Of a DNA stretch of 24,330 nucleotides, positions 12,818 through 20,995 are shown piece by piece (position 1 is the first letter of the stretch; every line of letters begins with the position of its first letter). The notes under the pieces are model-generated. The model was not told the origin of the DNA and did no database searches. It saw nothing but the letters and a program-made list of their open reading frames with translations. A program made the position numbers and the translations under genes. Location of the stretch: the IMG/VR virus record IMGVR_UViG_3300030339_002067, positions 1-24,330 of that record. The stretch is one strand, 5' to 3'. This DNA is from a virus.

Positions 12818-14824
12818 ATGGGAGCGGCTCAACCATACATCGCATTGCCAGAGTCCGATGAGGATGTCTGGCTATCCATTGCCGATGCGGCAAGTGTACT
12901 GGCCCAGCCCGAGCGCACCGTGCGCGCTCAACTGGGAAAGTATGTCGCGCGCCATAGCGAGAAGGTTGGTGCAGGAGGCGTACGCCACGAGGTGCTTCTC
13001 ACGTCTCTCCCCCTGGATACGATTGCTCGCTGGGAGGCCAGGCGCAGCATCATCCCGTACATCCCCCCTCACGAGTCCGACCTCGTGGCCCAGGCCTACG
13101 AGCGCGCCGACCAACGCACCCGCAAATACTTCGACCGCTGGTCTCAAGCCTTGCTTGCGACCGAGGGGATTACAGGGCGCAAGGCCTTGGAATCATGGGC
13201 TGACGCCTGGAACCGTAAGCACCCGGAATGCGATGTCTCCGTACAGAGCCTGTACCGCATTCGCGCCTTGGTCCGCGAGCATGGCCGCATTGGCCTGCTG
13301 ATGCGCGAATCTGGATGCCGTGAAAGCTCCGTGCGTGACGAATGGTACTCCACCTTCTGCCGCGCTTACCTGCACGAGAACCGGATCTCTGCAAACGACG
13401 CCAGGCTGGCTGCCTTGGGCGAAGCGATCACCCAAGGCACAACTAGCGGAGAAGCCGACTTCCCTTCCGTCGGATCGTTCTTGCGCCGCTTGCGCGCCGA
13501 GTACGCTCCTGCGGTGATCTCGTTTGCCCGCGATGGCGAGAAGCGCTACTTCGACCGGCACGGCTTCTACGTGGAGCGTGACTATTCGGCTCTGGTGTCC
13601 GGGCGCATCTGGGTGGGCGACTCGCGCGTCCTGGATGTCCTGGTGAGCGTGGAAGGCTCCACCCGCCCCGTGCGCCCATGGATCACCACCTTCATCTGTA
13701 TGAAGAGCTACGTACCCATGGGGTGGTACATCCACACCAGTGCCCCAAGCGCCGAAAACACCATGCGCTGCCTGCGCCACGGCCTGGAGCGATCCGGCAA
13801 GCCGGACTGGTGGTACCTGGACAACGGTCGCGAGTACAAGAACACGGAAGTGACCGGTGTCAAGCGTGGGCATGTGGTGAACTTCGATACCCAGCACACC
13901 GGCTCCGTGGCCGCACTGCTTGGCATCAATGTCCACTTTGCCGAAGCCAAGCGCTCACGCGCCAAGGTGATCGAGCGGCAGTTCTTGGAAATGAAGCTGC
14001 ACTTCGACAAGTGGTGGAGCACCTACAAAGGCGGCAGCACGGCAGAAAAGCCAAATCGCCTCAAAGAGGTATTGAAGCACGCTTCACAGATCCCCGCGTT
14101 CGAGGAATTCCAGCGCGATCTGAACCAGTGGATGGCAGAGACATTTCCCTCCATGGTGTGCAACGGCAAGATCCATCGCGGAAAGACACGCGCCGCCGTC
14201 CTGCTGTCGGACTACACCATGCATGGCCCCCTGCCACGCATCTCAAGCGACACCGCATCCATGCTCGTGACCAAGCTGGCCCGGCTGCGCGTAGGGCGCC
14301 GGGGTGTCACGCTCGCAGCGCTGAAGTGCACCTGGTGGGGTGAGTGGATGCCGCTCTGGAAAGACCGCGAGGTGGTGCTGCGTTACGACCCGGACGACTT
14401 GACAACCGCCAAATGCTACGAAGCGACAGAGAATGGAAGTGGCCCACTCATCGGCGTGTGCCAGCTGATCGAAGCCGCCGGTGCCATGGTGAGCGCCAAC
14501 GATGCCTATGGCCTCTCGGTGGTGGGCGAACAGAATCGCATCCACAAGCGCGAGATCAAAGCCATGAAGGAGGCCCTGCCGCAAGCGGACAAGGGCGAAC
14601 TGGAGAGCCTGCGCCAGTCCTACCGGGTCGGTGTGGGAGCCCAGGCCCTGGAGATCCCCCACGGCAACACCACCATCGTGACGGAGCATGACCGTGCCAT
14701 CGCACAAGTGCGCCGCGAAGACCGCTCCGGGCGCGCCGATCTGGCGAACCTGGTACCCAAAGCAAAGCCCACCAAGAAAACCGACTGGATCTGGGTAGAC
14801 GACCAGGTCGCAGCCGCAGGATGA
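12818..14824 (+). CDS. MuA-like DDE transposase
   Basis: A 668-residue transposase that would pair phage ends and join them to target DNA. The N-terminus (residues 15-75, WLSIADAASVLAQPERTVRA and onward) is the MuA-type winged helix DNA-binding part, and a second helical domain follows to about 200. The RNase H-like catalytic core has D268 (in WVGDSRVLDV), D335 (in WWYLDNGREY) and E386 (in AKVIERQF), spaced as in MuA (269, 336, 392). The beta-barrel module starts at W506 (WWGEWM). The tail, about residues 570-668, is helical and basic. The length matches MuA (663). The start at 12818 has no visible SD and is probably coupled to the gene ending at 12814. Its stop overlaps MTHSQ ATG at 14821. 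Confidence 0.95.
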   Translation: MGAAQPYIALPESDEDVWLSIADAASVLAQPERTVRAQLGKYVARHSEKVGAGGVRHEVLLTSLPLDTIARWEARRSIIPYIPPHESDLVAQAYERADQRTRKYFDRWSQALLATEGITGRKALESWADAWNRKHPECDVSVQSLYRIRALVREHGRIGLLMRESGCRESSVRDEWYSTFCRAYLHENRISANDARLAALGEAITQGTTSGEADFPSVGSFLRRLRAEYAPAVISFARDGEKRYFDRHGFYVERDYSALVSGRIWVGDSRVLDVLVSVEGSTRPVRPWITTFICMKSYVPMGWYIHTSAPSAENTMRCLRHGLERSGKPDWWYLDNGREYKNTEVTGVKRGHVVNFDTQHTGSVAALLGINVHFAEAKRSRAKVIERQFLEMKLHFDKWWSTYKGGSTAEKPNRLKEVLKHASQIPAFEEFQRDLNQWMAETFPSMVCNGKIHRGKTRAAVLLSDYTMHGPLPRISSDTASMLVTKLARLRVGRRGVTLAALKCTWWGEWMPLWKDREVVLRYDPDDLTTAKCYEATENGSGPLIGVCQLIEAAGAMVSANDAYGLSVVGEQNRIHKREIKAMKEALPQADKGELESLRQSYRVGVGAQALEIPHGNTTIVTEHDRAIAQVRREDRSGRADLANLVPKAKPTKKTDWIWVDDQVAAAG

Positions 14825-14844
14825 CCCATTCCCAAGGAGAGATC

Positions 14845-15768
14845 ATGCCAAACGAAACACCGCGCAATACCTCGGATCTGGCCCTGAAGCTTCAGGCGCA
14901 CATGACAGAAAACGGAATAACTCAGGCAAGCGTTGCCAAGGCAATTGGATGCACTGGCGGAGTAATTAGCTCCTATCTCGCCGGGAAGTACAAGGGCGAC
15001 GTGGCGGGTACTGAGAAGAAAATCCGTCAGTACCTGGAGCTGGAAGAGGAGCGCGCTGAAAGCGCGGTGCTCCCCATTGTCCCGGTGGTGAAGACCACGG
15101 CATGGGCCAGCGTGACCAACGCCATCAAGGTCGCGGCCCACAAGCGCGCCATCATCTCGGTGACGGGGCCTGCCGGGGTTGGCAAGACAACGGCTGTGGA
15201 AGAGTACCTGCGCAACAACACCGCCACGATCCTCATCACGGCGCACCAGGGATACACCTCCCGCGACCTCTTCTGCGAGCTGTGCGACAGCTTGAGCGTT
15301 TCCCCTAAGGGCACGCTCCATGCTCAGCTCAAGCGCATCGTGGAAAAGCTGGAAGGGTCCGGCCGCCTCATCATCATCGACCAGGCCGAGTACCTGCCGC
15401 GCATCGCTTTGGACATGCTGCGCAGCGTGCGCGACTTCGCGAAGATCCCGATCGCCTTGGTCGGCCTACCGCGCCTCAACGAAATCATCGTGGGTGATCA
15501 GAACAACTTCGCACAGCTCTCCAGCCGCATGCGTTTGCGCCGCAAGGTCGACCCCATGACGGCAAACGATGAAGAGATCCTCATCCACGCCTACATGGGC
15601 GATGTCCCGCAGGACGTCATCGTCGCGCTGCACAAGCATTGCCGACGCAACGCCCGCATCCTGGTGGACTTGATCGACTGGTGCCTGGATCTCAGCCGGC
15701 TCAACAAGACCGCTGTCACCGCCGACGCTGTCGCCTACGCCGCCGAAGTGAGTGGGGCCATTGCATGA
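14845..15768 (+). CDS. MuB-like AAA+ target-selection ATPase
   Basis: A 307-residue ATPase that would bind target DNA and deliver it to the transposase. I chose ATG 14845 because AAGGAGA (14834-14840) sits just before it; ATG 14821 gives eight more residues. The N-terminal helix-turn-helix (about residues 15-50: GITQASVAKAIGCTGGVISS) is as in MuB. The AAA core has Walker A GPAGVGKTT (108-116), Walker B LIIIDQAE (175-182), a sensor-like ALVGLPRL, and an SSRMRLRR arginine patch. The C-terminal ~60 residues match the small helical MuB C-domain. It follows the transposase, as in Mu. Confidence 0.92.
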   Translation: MPNETPRNTSDLALKLQAHMTENGITQASVAKAIGCTGGVISSYLAGKYKGDVAGTEKKIRQYLELEEERAESAVLPIVPVVKTTAWASVTNAIKVAAHKRAIISVTGPAGVGKTTAVEEYLRNNTATILITAHQGYTSRDLFCELCDSLSVSPKGTLHAQLKRIVEKLEGSGRLIIIDQAEYLPRIALDMLRSVRDFAKIPIALVGLPRLNEIIVGDQNNFAQLSSRMRLRRKVDPMTANDEEILIHAYMGDVPQDVIVALHKHCRRNARILVDLIDWCLDLSRLNKTAVTADAVAYAAEVSGAIA

Positions 15769-16004
15769 GCGCCACCCTCTCTGCCAACCGCGCCATCAGC
15801 GAGCTGGAGCTCCTGCTGGGTGAGCCAGGGCGGCCGCTGCTGCAGGCGATTCGTGCTGACCTGCGCGACAAGTCCACCCGCATCACTGTGCTACGCAACA
15901 AGGCCGCTGTGCTGGAGCGCGGGTTGCTCACCATCCAGGCCGGAGGCCCAGCCATCTCCACGGCCCAGGGCGCTTTGCACACAGCCGCGAGGCACGAGGC
16001 ATGA
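15765..16004 (+). CDS. 79-residue helical protein between MuB and GemA
   Basis: The start overlaps the MuB-like stop (ATGA at 15765) and the end overlaps the gemA-like start at 16001, so it is an integral gene. It appears all-helical with one coiled-coil-like stretch (ANRAISELELLLGEP, then ITVLRNKAAVLERGLLTI). No family is recognised; small genes are commonly found in this place in Mu relatives. Confidence 0.62.
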   Translation: MSATLSANRAISELELLLGEPGRPLLQAIRADLRDKSTRITVLRNKAAVLERGLLTIQAGGPAISTAQGALHTAARHEA

Positions 16005-16528
16005 GCGCCAAACTCATCCACACCCTGGTCTCGCGGCTGGGCATGCCCGACGACCAGTACCGCCAGATGCTGCGCGACCGGTGCGGCGTGGAGACCTCCA
16101 GCGCTCTCACCCCCAGCCAGCAGCGCGATCTGGCCCAGGACCTCAACGCCCTACTGCCCAAGGACAGCCGCATGCGCATCACCGGCGCTGGTGGTGCCCG
16201 CCGCCGGTTCGAGCACCTGGCCAACCGTGAGGCCCAGTACGCCACGCCCGCCCAGCTGCGCATGCTGGAGGCCACCTGGGTAGAGCGTTCTCGCAAGCCC
16301 ACCCGGCAGGAGGCTCAAGACGCCCTCAATGAGTTCCTGCTCCAGCACTTCCGGATCGGCCGCATCGAGTGGATCCTCAAGGACCAGGTCGGCAAGATCC
16401 TCAAGTCCCTGCAGCAAGTCGACCCTGCTGCCCCGACACGCGCCGCCTGGAACCGGGAGCGCCGCAAGCCAAAGCCCAGACCCAAGACCACCAAGACACC
16501 CACCACCACACCAACAGAAGGAGCCTAG
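16001..16528 (+). CDS. gemA: GemA-like regulatory protein (DUF1018)
   Basis: A 175-residue protein resembling Mu gp16/GemA. The N-terminal KLIHTLVSRLGMPDDQYRQM block, residues 4-23, has the 'I...R..LGL.DD.YR.ML' motif, followed by SALTPSQQRDLAQDLNAL. A second block (LRMLEATWVERSRKP, then FRIGRIEWIL) sits in the middle, as in the family. The tail is Lys/Pro/Thr-rich and low in complexity. In Mu, GemA affects host gene expression and DNA topology; that function is carried over only by family. The start overlaps the previous gene. Confidence 0.85.
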   Translation: MSAKLIHTLVSRLGMPDDQYRQMLRDRCGVETSSALTPSQQRDLAQDLNALLPKDSRMRITGAGGARRRFEHLANREAQYATPAQLRMLEATWVERSRKPTRQEAQDALNEFLLQHFRIGRIEWILKDQVGKILKSLQQVDPAAPTRAAWNRERRKPKPRPKTTKTPTTTPTEGA

Positions 16529-16529
16529 A

Positions 16530-17150
16530 ATGGCCATCACCAACGATCGTGGAGACTGGATCGACTCGCGAGGGGCGGCATGCCCTGCGAAGTTCATCCC
16601 GCCCGTCGAAAAGCGACGCGATGCCGCCGTGGAGCGCATCCACAAAATCGGCAAGCGCCTGGAAGAGCAGATGCGCAAGGCCAAGAAGGACGTGCTGGAC
16701 GAGATCAGCGCCTACCTCGAATGGCTCGACAAGAACTCCGACACCCCTCGCTCGCGCAAGGGAAACATCACGCTCACGAGCTACTCCGGCGACAAGCAGG
16801 TGGAGCTTGCGATGGACGATGTGATCAAGTTGGACGAACGTCTACAACAGGCCAAGGAGCTGGTCGATGCATACGTCGCAAGCCTGGGAGAGACCGCTCC
16901 CGAAGAGCTGACGACGCTAGCGCATACCAGCTTCGACACCGACAAATCCGGTCGCGTGAACCAAGCCCTGGTGCTGCGCCTAACGAAATACCAATTCAAG
17001 GACCCGCGCTGGCAGCGAGCCGTACAGCTAATCCGCGAATCCATGCAGGTCGTCGGAACACGGCAGTACCTGCAACTGCGGCAGCTTGTCCCCAACGTTT
17101 CAGGCGCCAAGAAATGGGAGCGCCTCCACCTCAACTTCTCAGCGATGTAG
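16530..17150 (+). CDS. DUF3164-like protein
   Basis: A 206-residue protein found next to GemA in many Mu-like phages. The N-terminus 'MAITNDRGDWIDSRGAACPA' and the following IPPVEKRRDAAVERI (about residues 22-36) are the family's opening pattern. A long helical part and YSGDKQVELAMDDVIKLDER (about 85-104) follow. The C-terminus has the FKDPRWQRAVQLIRESMQVV block. It is soluble and charged. The biochemical role of the family is unknown; early expression is the rule. SD AAGGAG lies seven bases before ATG 16530. Confidence 0.85.
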   Translation: MAITNDRGDWIDSRGAACPAKFIPPVEKRRDAAVERIHKIGKRLEEQMRKAKKDVLDEISAYLEWLDKNSDTPRSRKGNITLTSYSGDKQVELAMDDVIKLDERLQQAKELVDAYVASLGETAPEELTTLAHTSFDTDKSGRVNQALVLRLTKYQFKDPRWQRAVQLIRESMQVVGTRQYLQLRQLVPNVSGAKKWERLHLNFSAM

Positions 17151-17162
17151 GAGATAAAACTC

Positions 17163-17633
17163 ATGCCCAAGATCAAGACCACCTACAAGGCCCGTGGGGT
17201 CACCGTCGAACTGGAACCGGAATCGATCGGAAAGATGACTCCGGCCTTGGTTCAGCGCGTCCTCATCACGCACCCTTCGCCGATTACACCTACCGACCTG
17301 GCTCGTGGATGCGCAGCGATCCTGAAGGAGATGAATCTCCGCGAAGCTAAGGCCAAGCGCAAAGCTTCCGACAAAACCAAGTCCGAAGCGAAGAAGGAGA
17401 AGGCCAAAGCACGCAAGGGCGGCAAGGCCAAGGTCATCGCCGAGGCCCGCGCCCCACGCAAGCGCAAGACTCCCCAGCTCGAGATGTTCCCGGATGCCCC
17501 CAACGATCGGATCAATCCCGAGAACATGGAGGAGTACTTCCCAATAGGGAACTACGAGAGCGAATACAGCAGCTGTACTGGAGAGGCCACGACACCAGCC
17601 CCCATCACCGCCAACTCCTGCGTGCTGGGATGA
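17163..17633 (+). CDS. Lysine-rich protein, unknown
   Basis: A 156-residue protein with SD TAGGAG ahead of ATG 17163. The first 60 residues look globular (MPKIKTTYKARGVTVELEPE onward). A very basic Lys/Ala linker (about residues 62-105: AKAKRKASDKTKSEAKKEKA and onward) follows, and then a polar tail with MFPDAPNDRINPENMEEYFP. The basic middle could bind nucleic acid or act as a flexible arm. No family recognised. The stop overlaps the next ATG (17630). Confidence 0.65.
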   Translation: MPKIKTTYKARGVTVELEPESIGKMTPALVQRVLITHPSPITPTDLARGCAAILKEMNLREAKAKRKASDKTKSEAKKEKAKARKGGKAKVIAEARAPRKRKTPQLEMFPDAPNDRINPENMEEYFPIGNYESEYSSCTGEATTPAPITANSCVLG

Positions 17634-17797
17634 CCCTCTCGCAGTTCTGCCCATCCGTGATCATCGGATTCAGCGTGGCTGCGGCGTTGGTCTACCTGAT
17701 CAAGGGCGACACCTCGCGATTCATCTACTGGATCGCGGGGGCGTCCCTCAACGCCGCCGTCACCTTCCCGCTCCCGAGGCTCCCATGGTCCAACTGA
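17630..17797 (+). CDS. 55-residue membrane protein, lysis cassette
   Basis: ATGA overlap with the previous gene at 17630-17633; ends at TGA 17795-17797. Two hydrophobic segments (SVIIGFSVAAALVYLI and FIYWIAGASLNAAVTFPL) separated by a charged turn KGDTSR suggest a two-helix membrane protein. It overlaps the start of the holin-like gene. It could be an antiholin, a second holin or a helper in the lysis cassette. Confidence 0.62.
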   Translation: MTLSQFCPSVIIGFSVAAALVYLIKGDTSRFIYWIAGASLNAAVTFPLPRLPWSN

Positions 17798-18057
17798 CGA
17801 TTCTCCAATGGCTGCGCGGCTTCCTTTCCGAATCGACCGGAGCAGCCAGCAACAGCCGCCTGATCGCCCTGCTCTCGAACCTTTCCGCCCTGGTGCTGGT
17901 CTTCATCGTGACCCTCACCAAATCCGACATCCCTCCCGTGGCGCAGACCATTCTGCTGTGCGCCATGGGGGCCGGGACCCTCGGGTACCTGGGCAACAAG
18001 GTCGTCACCACGTCCACTACCACAAACGCCTCTTCAACCACTGGAGAAACCCCATGA
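17785..18057 (+). CDS. Holin-like membrane protein
   Basis: A 90-residue protein with two membrane segments: LIALLSNLSALVLVFIVTL, about residues 26-44, and VAQTILLCAMGAGTLGYLGN, about 52-71. A Ser/Thr-rich tail follows. Size, topology and position directly before an amidase fit a small holin that permeabilises the inner membrane. The start overlaps the preceding membrane gene, and the stop overlaps the amidase ATG (18054). The family was not identified by name. Confidence 0.68.
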   Translation: MVQLTILQWLRGFLSESTGAASNSRLIALLSNLSALVLVFIVTLTKSDIPPVAQTILLCAMGAGTLGYLGNKVVTTSTTTNASSTTGETP

Positions 18058-18632
18058 AATACCCGATCAAGATTTGCTGGGATGCTGGCCACGGAGGCCA
18101 TGACACCGGAGCCATCGGTCCCACCAGCCTGCGCGAGAGCCTGGTCACGCTGTCCCTGGCCAACCGCGGTCACATCCTGGCCATGGCCGCAGGCCTGACC
18201 TCCATGCTCACCCGCGAACGCGACGACTTCATTTCCCTGGACCAGCGCGCCTCCATTGCCAATGCTGCCGGTGCCGACCTCTTCGTCAGCATCCACTGCA
18301 ATGCCGTGGGCAATCCTGCGCCCAACGGCTACGAGGTCTGGACGACTCCCGGACAGACCCAGGCCGACCCATTGGCCGAGGCGATCTTCAGGAGCATCAA
18401 GGCGCAATTCCCTCGTGAGATCGGGCGCGCCGACCTGCAGGATGGAGACCACGACCGCGAGGCCAACTTCGCCGTCCTGCGCTTGACCAAGGCACCGGCA
18501 GCTCTGGCAGAAACCGGCTTCATCAGCCATCCCGAAACAGAAGACCTGATGCGTCAAGATGCTTGGCTAGACCTGATGGCTCACGCCATCGTCGGTGGTG
18601 TCATGGCCTACCTCGATGGTCTCGACAGTTGA
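18054..18632 (+). CDS. N-acetylmuramoyl-L-alanine amidase endolysin (Amidase_3)
   Basis: A 192-residue zinc amidase that would cleave between MurNAc and L-Ala of peptidoglycan. The Amidase_3 hallmarks are all visible: DAGHGGHDTGA with His13, Glu28 (in RES), SIHCNA with His81 as zinc ligands, and Glu153 in the catalytic AETGFISHPET block. Residues TRERDDFISLDQRASIAN match the family. There is no signal peptide or cell-wall-binding domain, so release depends on the holin-like protein. It lies in an early-type operon, unlike Mu where lysis genes are late. Confidence 0.92.
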   Translation: MKYPIKICWDAGHGGHDTGAIGPTSLRESLVTLSLANRGHILAMAAGLTSMLTRERDDFISLDQRASIANAAGADLFVSIHCNAVGNPAPNGYEVWTTPGQTQADPLAEAIFRSIKAQFPREIGRADLQDGDHDREANFAVLRLTKAPAALAETGFISHPETEDLMRQDAWLDLMAHAIVGGVMAYLDGLDS

Positions 18633-18816
18633 GCCGACGGCACAGGGGGATCTCAGCTACTGCTGGACCCTCCTGTGCCCCGGCTGCCCGCTGGGACTCG
18701 TGACGCACTTCGGTACCCACGAGTCCGCCCACTCCCTGCGCGATGGCCTCCAAGCGCAGGGCCTTGCTCCCAACGGATGCACCATCCGACAAGCCACGAA
18801 AGACGACCTCCCATGA
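18616..18816 (+). CDS. 66-residue Cys-containing protein, unknown
   Basis: An ORF overlapping the amidase end by 17 bases and ending in an ATGA overlap with the spanin-like gene at 18813. The product (MVSTVEPTAQGDLSYCWTLL at its start) has CWTLLCPGC in the middle and a polar C-terminus. An upstream ATG at 18595 is also possible. No lipoprotein signal is clear. The two-sided coupling supports that it is real, but the start is uncertain. Confidence 0.5.
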   Translation: MVSTVEPTAQGDLSYCWTLLCPGCPLGLVTHFGTHESAHSLRDGLQAQGLAPNGCTIRQATKDDLP

Positions 18817-19463
18817 GCCAACCCATGACACCCTCCCAACACCTCACCGCCGCTGGAGTGCTCGCCATCCTGATCGGGATCGGATTTGCCTCCGGGTACC
18901 ACACCGCACAGAACGCATCCGCGAGCGATGGCGATGCACGCCTGGACACCGCCCGCAAGGCTCTCAAGGATTCGCAGCACAACCTCGATTCGACCAGGTC
19001 CGAGGTCATCCGCCAGCAGCACGCCGACTCCATTCACTGGGTCGCCTACGTGAGCCAAGTGCGCGCCGAAGGCCACGACTCGCTCCAGGCTGCCCTGCGC
19101 CGCCTGTCCGTGCGCCGCGGTACCGAGGTCTCCCAGCGCATCCCCGACAGCGCACTCCGCACCCCGTTTCCCGGCGACATCCCCAGCAACCGCGACAGCG
19201 CCTGCACCGTGGACCTGCCTTGCTCCTACGCCGCCAACCTGCTCGCCAGCGACAGCCTGCAAGCTACCCGCATCGACTCGCTCACTGGCGCCTCTGCGGT
19301 GGCCGTGGCGGCGTGCTCGACGGCGGTCCTAGGCGAGCGCGTGCGCGGCGATTCCCTGGCCACCTTGCCGCCCCGCAGGGCCTCGTTGACAGAGATGGCG
19401 CTTCCCACCGTCCTGGGTGCTGCAGCCATGGCCATCATCATGGCAATCGCAGGCGCCCTGTGA
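18813..19463 (+). CDS. Spanin-like coiled-coil membrane protein
   Basis: A 216-residue protein directly behind the amidase region. Residues about 12-33 form an N-terminal membrane anchor (AAGVLAILIGIGFASGY). A long helical/coiled region follows (DARLDTARKALKDSQHNLDS, QAALRRLSVRRG), then a cysteine pair within CTVDLPC and a C-terminal hydrophobic segment (MALPTVLGAAAMAIIMAIAG). Topology and location suggest an Rz-like role in disrupting the outer membrane, but two membrane segments are not typical of a simple i-spanin. A unimolecular variant or a different membrane protein is possible. Confidence 0.55.
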   Translation: MSQPMTPSQHLTAAGVLAILIGIGFASGYHTAQNASASDGDARLDTARKALKDSQHNLDSTRSEVIRQQHADSIHWVAYVSQVRAEGHDSLQAALRRLSVRRGTEVSQRIPDSALRTPFPGDIPSNRDSACTVDLPCSYAANLLASDSLQATRIDSLTGASAVAVAACSTAVLGERVRGDSLATLPPRRASLTEMALPTVLGAAAMAIIMAIAGAL

Positions 19464-19648
19464 CGGCGCCCCTCTACCGCTGCAACGGTGCCAGCAAGCT
19501 TTGTCCAAGCACGTGCCTCCATCGGGACCCGCATGCGCACCAAGAGAGCCTCCATGCCTCGAAGGATTGCAGGCCGGGGAAGTGCGGAGGCGTGAAGGTC
19601 TCTTGCAGGCCGGTTGAAACGCACAGCCATGGCGCTACCACCCTTTGA
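19460..19648 (+). CDS. 62-residue Cys/His-rich protein with GTG start
   Basis: Starts at GTG 19460 in a GTGA overlap with the preceding stop and runs to TGA 19646-19648. The product has seven cysteines and six histidines (CNGASKLCPSTCLHRDPHAH, then CRPGKCGGVKVSCRPVETHS). It looks like a small metal-binding (zinc-finger-like) protein, or else a disulfide-rich one. The 3' end overlaps the next gene by 20 bases. No family recognised. Confidence 0.5.
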   Translation: MTAPLYRCNGASKLCPSTCLHRDPHAHQESLHASKDCRPGKCGGVKVSCRPVETHSHGATTL

Positions 19649-20102
19649 AGCGCGGGTGCGACGTCTCGCGTCGGAGCTCTTCGCTCCCGACCCGCCGCCT
19701 CGCCCCGAGGTCAAGGCCGACAGGGCCTGGATCGATACGGGGAGAGGCGGCATCTGGGCGACCCACGATGGAGACAAGCTCACCCGCCTGACGATCCTCG
19801 CGCACAAGTACCGCCTCTACGCTCAAATCCAAATCCTCGACACCAGCCTGCGAATCCTCCTCATGCCCCGCAGTGCCGACCCGCAGGATCCCGCATTCCA
19901 TCCCGGCCTGGGGGATCTCGTCGCGCGCGCCTATGCAGCGGCAGGAGCCACAGCCCCGCAAGCGGATATGCTGTGGCTAGAGGCTCGCAAACTCCTGGAG
20001 GCGACAGCGCCCATCCTCGAAAGCCTGGCCTCGCGCACCGACGACGAATCAGATGCCCTCGCCAAAACCCGATCAATCCTGGAAAGGACCCGCACCAAAT
20101 GA
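19629..20102 (+). CDS. Helical protein, unknown
   Basis: A 157-residue protein from ATG 19629; a TTG at 19614 would add five residues. The N-terminal half (EARVRRLASELFAPDPPP, KADRAWIDTGRGGIWATHDG) is mixed. The C-terminal half is helical with HPGLGDLVARAYAAAGATAP and LLEATAPILESLASRTDDES. No family recognised. Its stop overlaps the next gene (ATGA at 20099). It may be connected to the early functions that follow the lysis cassette. Confidence 0.62.
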   Translation: MALPPFEARVRRLASELFAPDPPPRPEVKADRAWIDTGRGGIWATHDGDKLTRLTILAHKYRLYAQIQILDTSLRILLMPRSADPQDPAFHPGLGDLVARAYAAAGATAPQADMLWLEARKLLEATAPILESLASRTDDESDALAKTRSILERTRTK

Positions 20103-20299
20103 CCACCGCACCAACCATCCAACGAGACAGCCTGGGCGTCTACAAGTGGAGCCGCACCGTGCCCGTCCCTGACTCCATGTACCCCCGCACCGAGGTCCAC
20201 TCCAGCGGCACGTTCGCCGGTCGTCTCGTCGACGCACCGGCAGAGGCGCTTCGTCGCGGAATCCTGGCATCAGACGGATGGACGCTGGGGCACGCATGA
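20099..20299 (+). CDS. 66-residue protein, unknown
   Basis: ATGA overlaps at both ends (20099 and 20296). The product starts MTTAPTIQRDSLGVYKWSRT and ends with AEALRRGILASDGWTLGHA. No membrane segment and no known motif. Its status as a gene rests on the overlaps. Confidence 0.55.
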   Translation: MTTAPTIQRDSLGVYKWSRTVPVPDSMYPRTEVHSSGTFAGRLVDAPAEALRRGILASDGWTLGHA

Positions 20300-20517
20300 T
20301 GCACGTCGCCCAGATGCTCCTCATCCATTCCCTCGGCGGCCCCCGCGCCGTCGGGCCGCTCCTGGATCCGCCGGTCGAGACCTGCGTGGTCTACCGGTGG
20401 GCCAGCGGCCACAAGCACATCCCATCCGACCGACTCAATCAGCTGCGCAACCTGCAGCGCACCTGCGGCAAGACCTGGGCACCATCCTACACCGCTACCC
20501 AGAAAGACCTGCCATGA
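20296..20517 (+). CDS. Small Cro-like helix-turn-helix protein
   Basis: A 73-residue protein. MLLIHSLGGPRAVGPLLDPP (about residues 7-26), VYRWASGHKHIPSDRLNQL (about 33-51) resemble the 'GG..AV...L......V..W..G...IP...L..L' pattern of YdaS/Cro-type helix-turn-helix proteins. It could be a second small early regulator. It overlaps its neighbours by ATGA at both ends. Confidence 0.6.
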   Translation: MMHVAQMLLIHSLGGPRAVGPLLDPPVETCVVYRWASGHKHIPSDRLNQLRNLQRTCGKTWAPSYTATQKDLP

Positions 20518-20750
20518 ACCTGATCCGCCTGGGCGTGAGCCCGATCACAGGAAACGTGTATGCTGGACGCCGAATCAAGAACGGATGCTGGGGAGCCAAC
20601 AAGGAGGATGTGACCCCGGACTTTCTGGCCTGCGTGATCGAAAAGTTCCATCCACTGCCAGGACAATCCGACATGACAGCCGTGATCCTGGACAAAGACG
20701 GATGCCCGGCAGCAGAGATCCGCCTGAAGCTGCTGGGTGGCAACGGATGA
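20514..20750 (+). CDS. Small phage protein (DUF7446-like)
   Basis: A 78-residue protein. MNLIRLGVSPITGNVYAGRR and DVTPDFLACVIEKF closely follow a small phage protein type seen widely, with 'LSVSPLTGTIYAGR...DVTSDFL..VI'. I believe it is the DUF7446 type, without having been able to search. Function unknown. It is ATGA-coupled at both ends. Confidence 0.65.
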   Translation: MNLIRLGVSPITGNVYAGRRIKNGCWGANKEDVTPDFLACVIEKFHPLPGQSDMTAVILDKDGCPAAEIRLKLLGGNG

Positions 20751-20995
20751 GCGGCACCATTCGGCAGTCCCGCGCCTGGGTCATCTACAGCATCATGGAC
20801 AAGCCGACGCTGTACACGCGCCACGCGCTGGTCCGAGCATGGAAACGCACGCCAAAAATCCCGTTTTTTTTCGACTGGGGAAGCGGCCACGTCTACATGC
20901 GCCTGCACCCATCCGATCCAACCCGAACCTACGAACAAATCCACACCATGCGCGAGCTGCTGGAGCGCGCCAGAAGAGACGGAGTGAAGGCATGA
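20747..20995 (+). CDS. 82-residue basic protein, unknown
   Basis: ATGA overlap at 20747 and 20992. The product (MSGTIRQSRAWVIYSIMDKP at its start) is basic with an aromatic patch (IPFFFDWGSGHVYMRLH) and a helical end. A poly-T stretch within the gene (20863-20870) is notable because such runs are prone to slippage. No family recognised. Confidence 0.58.
   Translation: MSGTIRQSRAWVIYSIMDKPTLYTRHALVRAWKRTPKIPFFFDWGSGHVYMRLHPSDPTRTYEQIHTMRELLERARRDGVKA

Noticed and set aside
14821-14844. Earlier ATG for the MuB-like gene overlapping the transposase stop
   Set aside because: Possible through coupling, but the strong AAGGAGA box points to ATG 14845; mentioned as an alternative.
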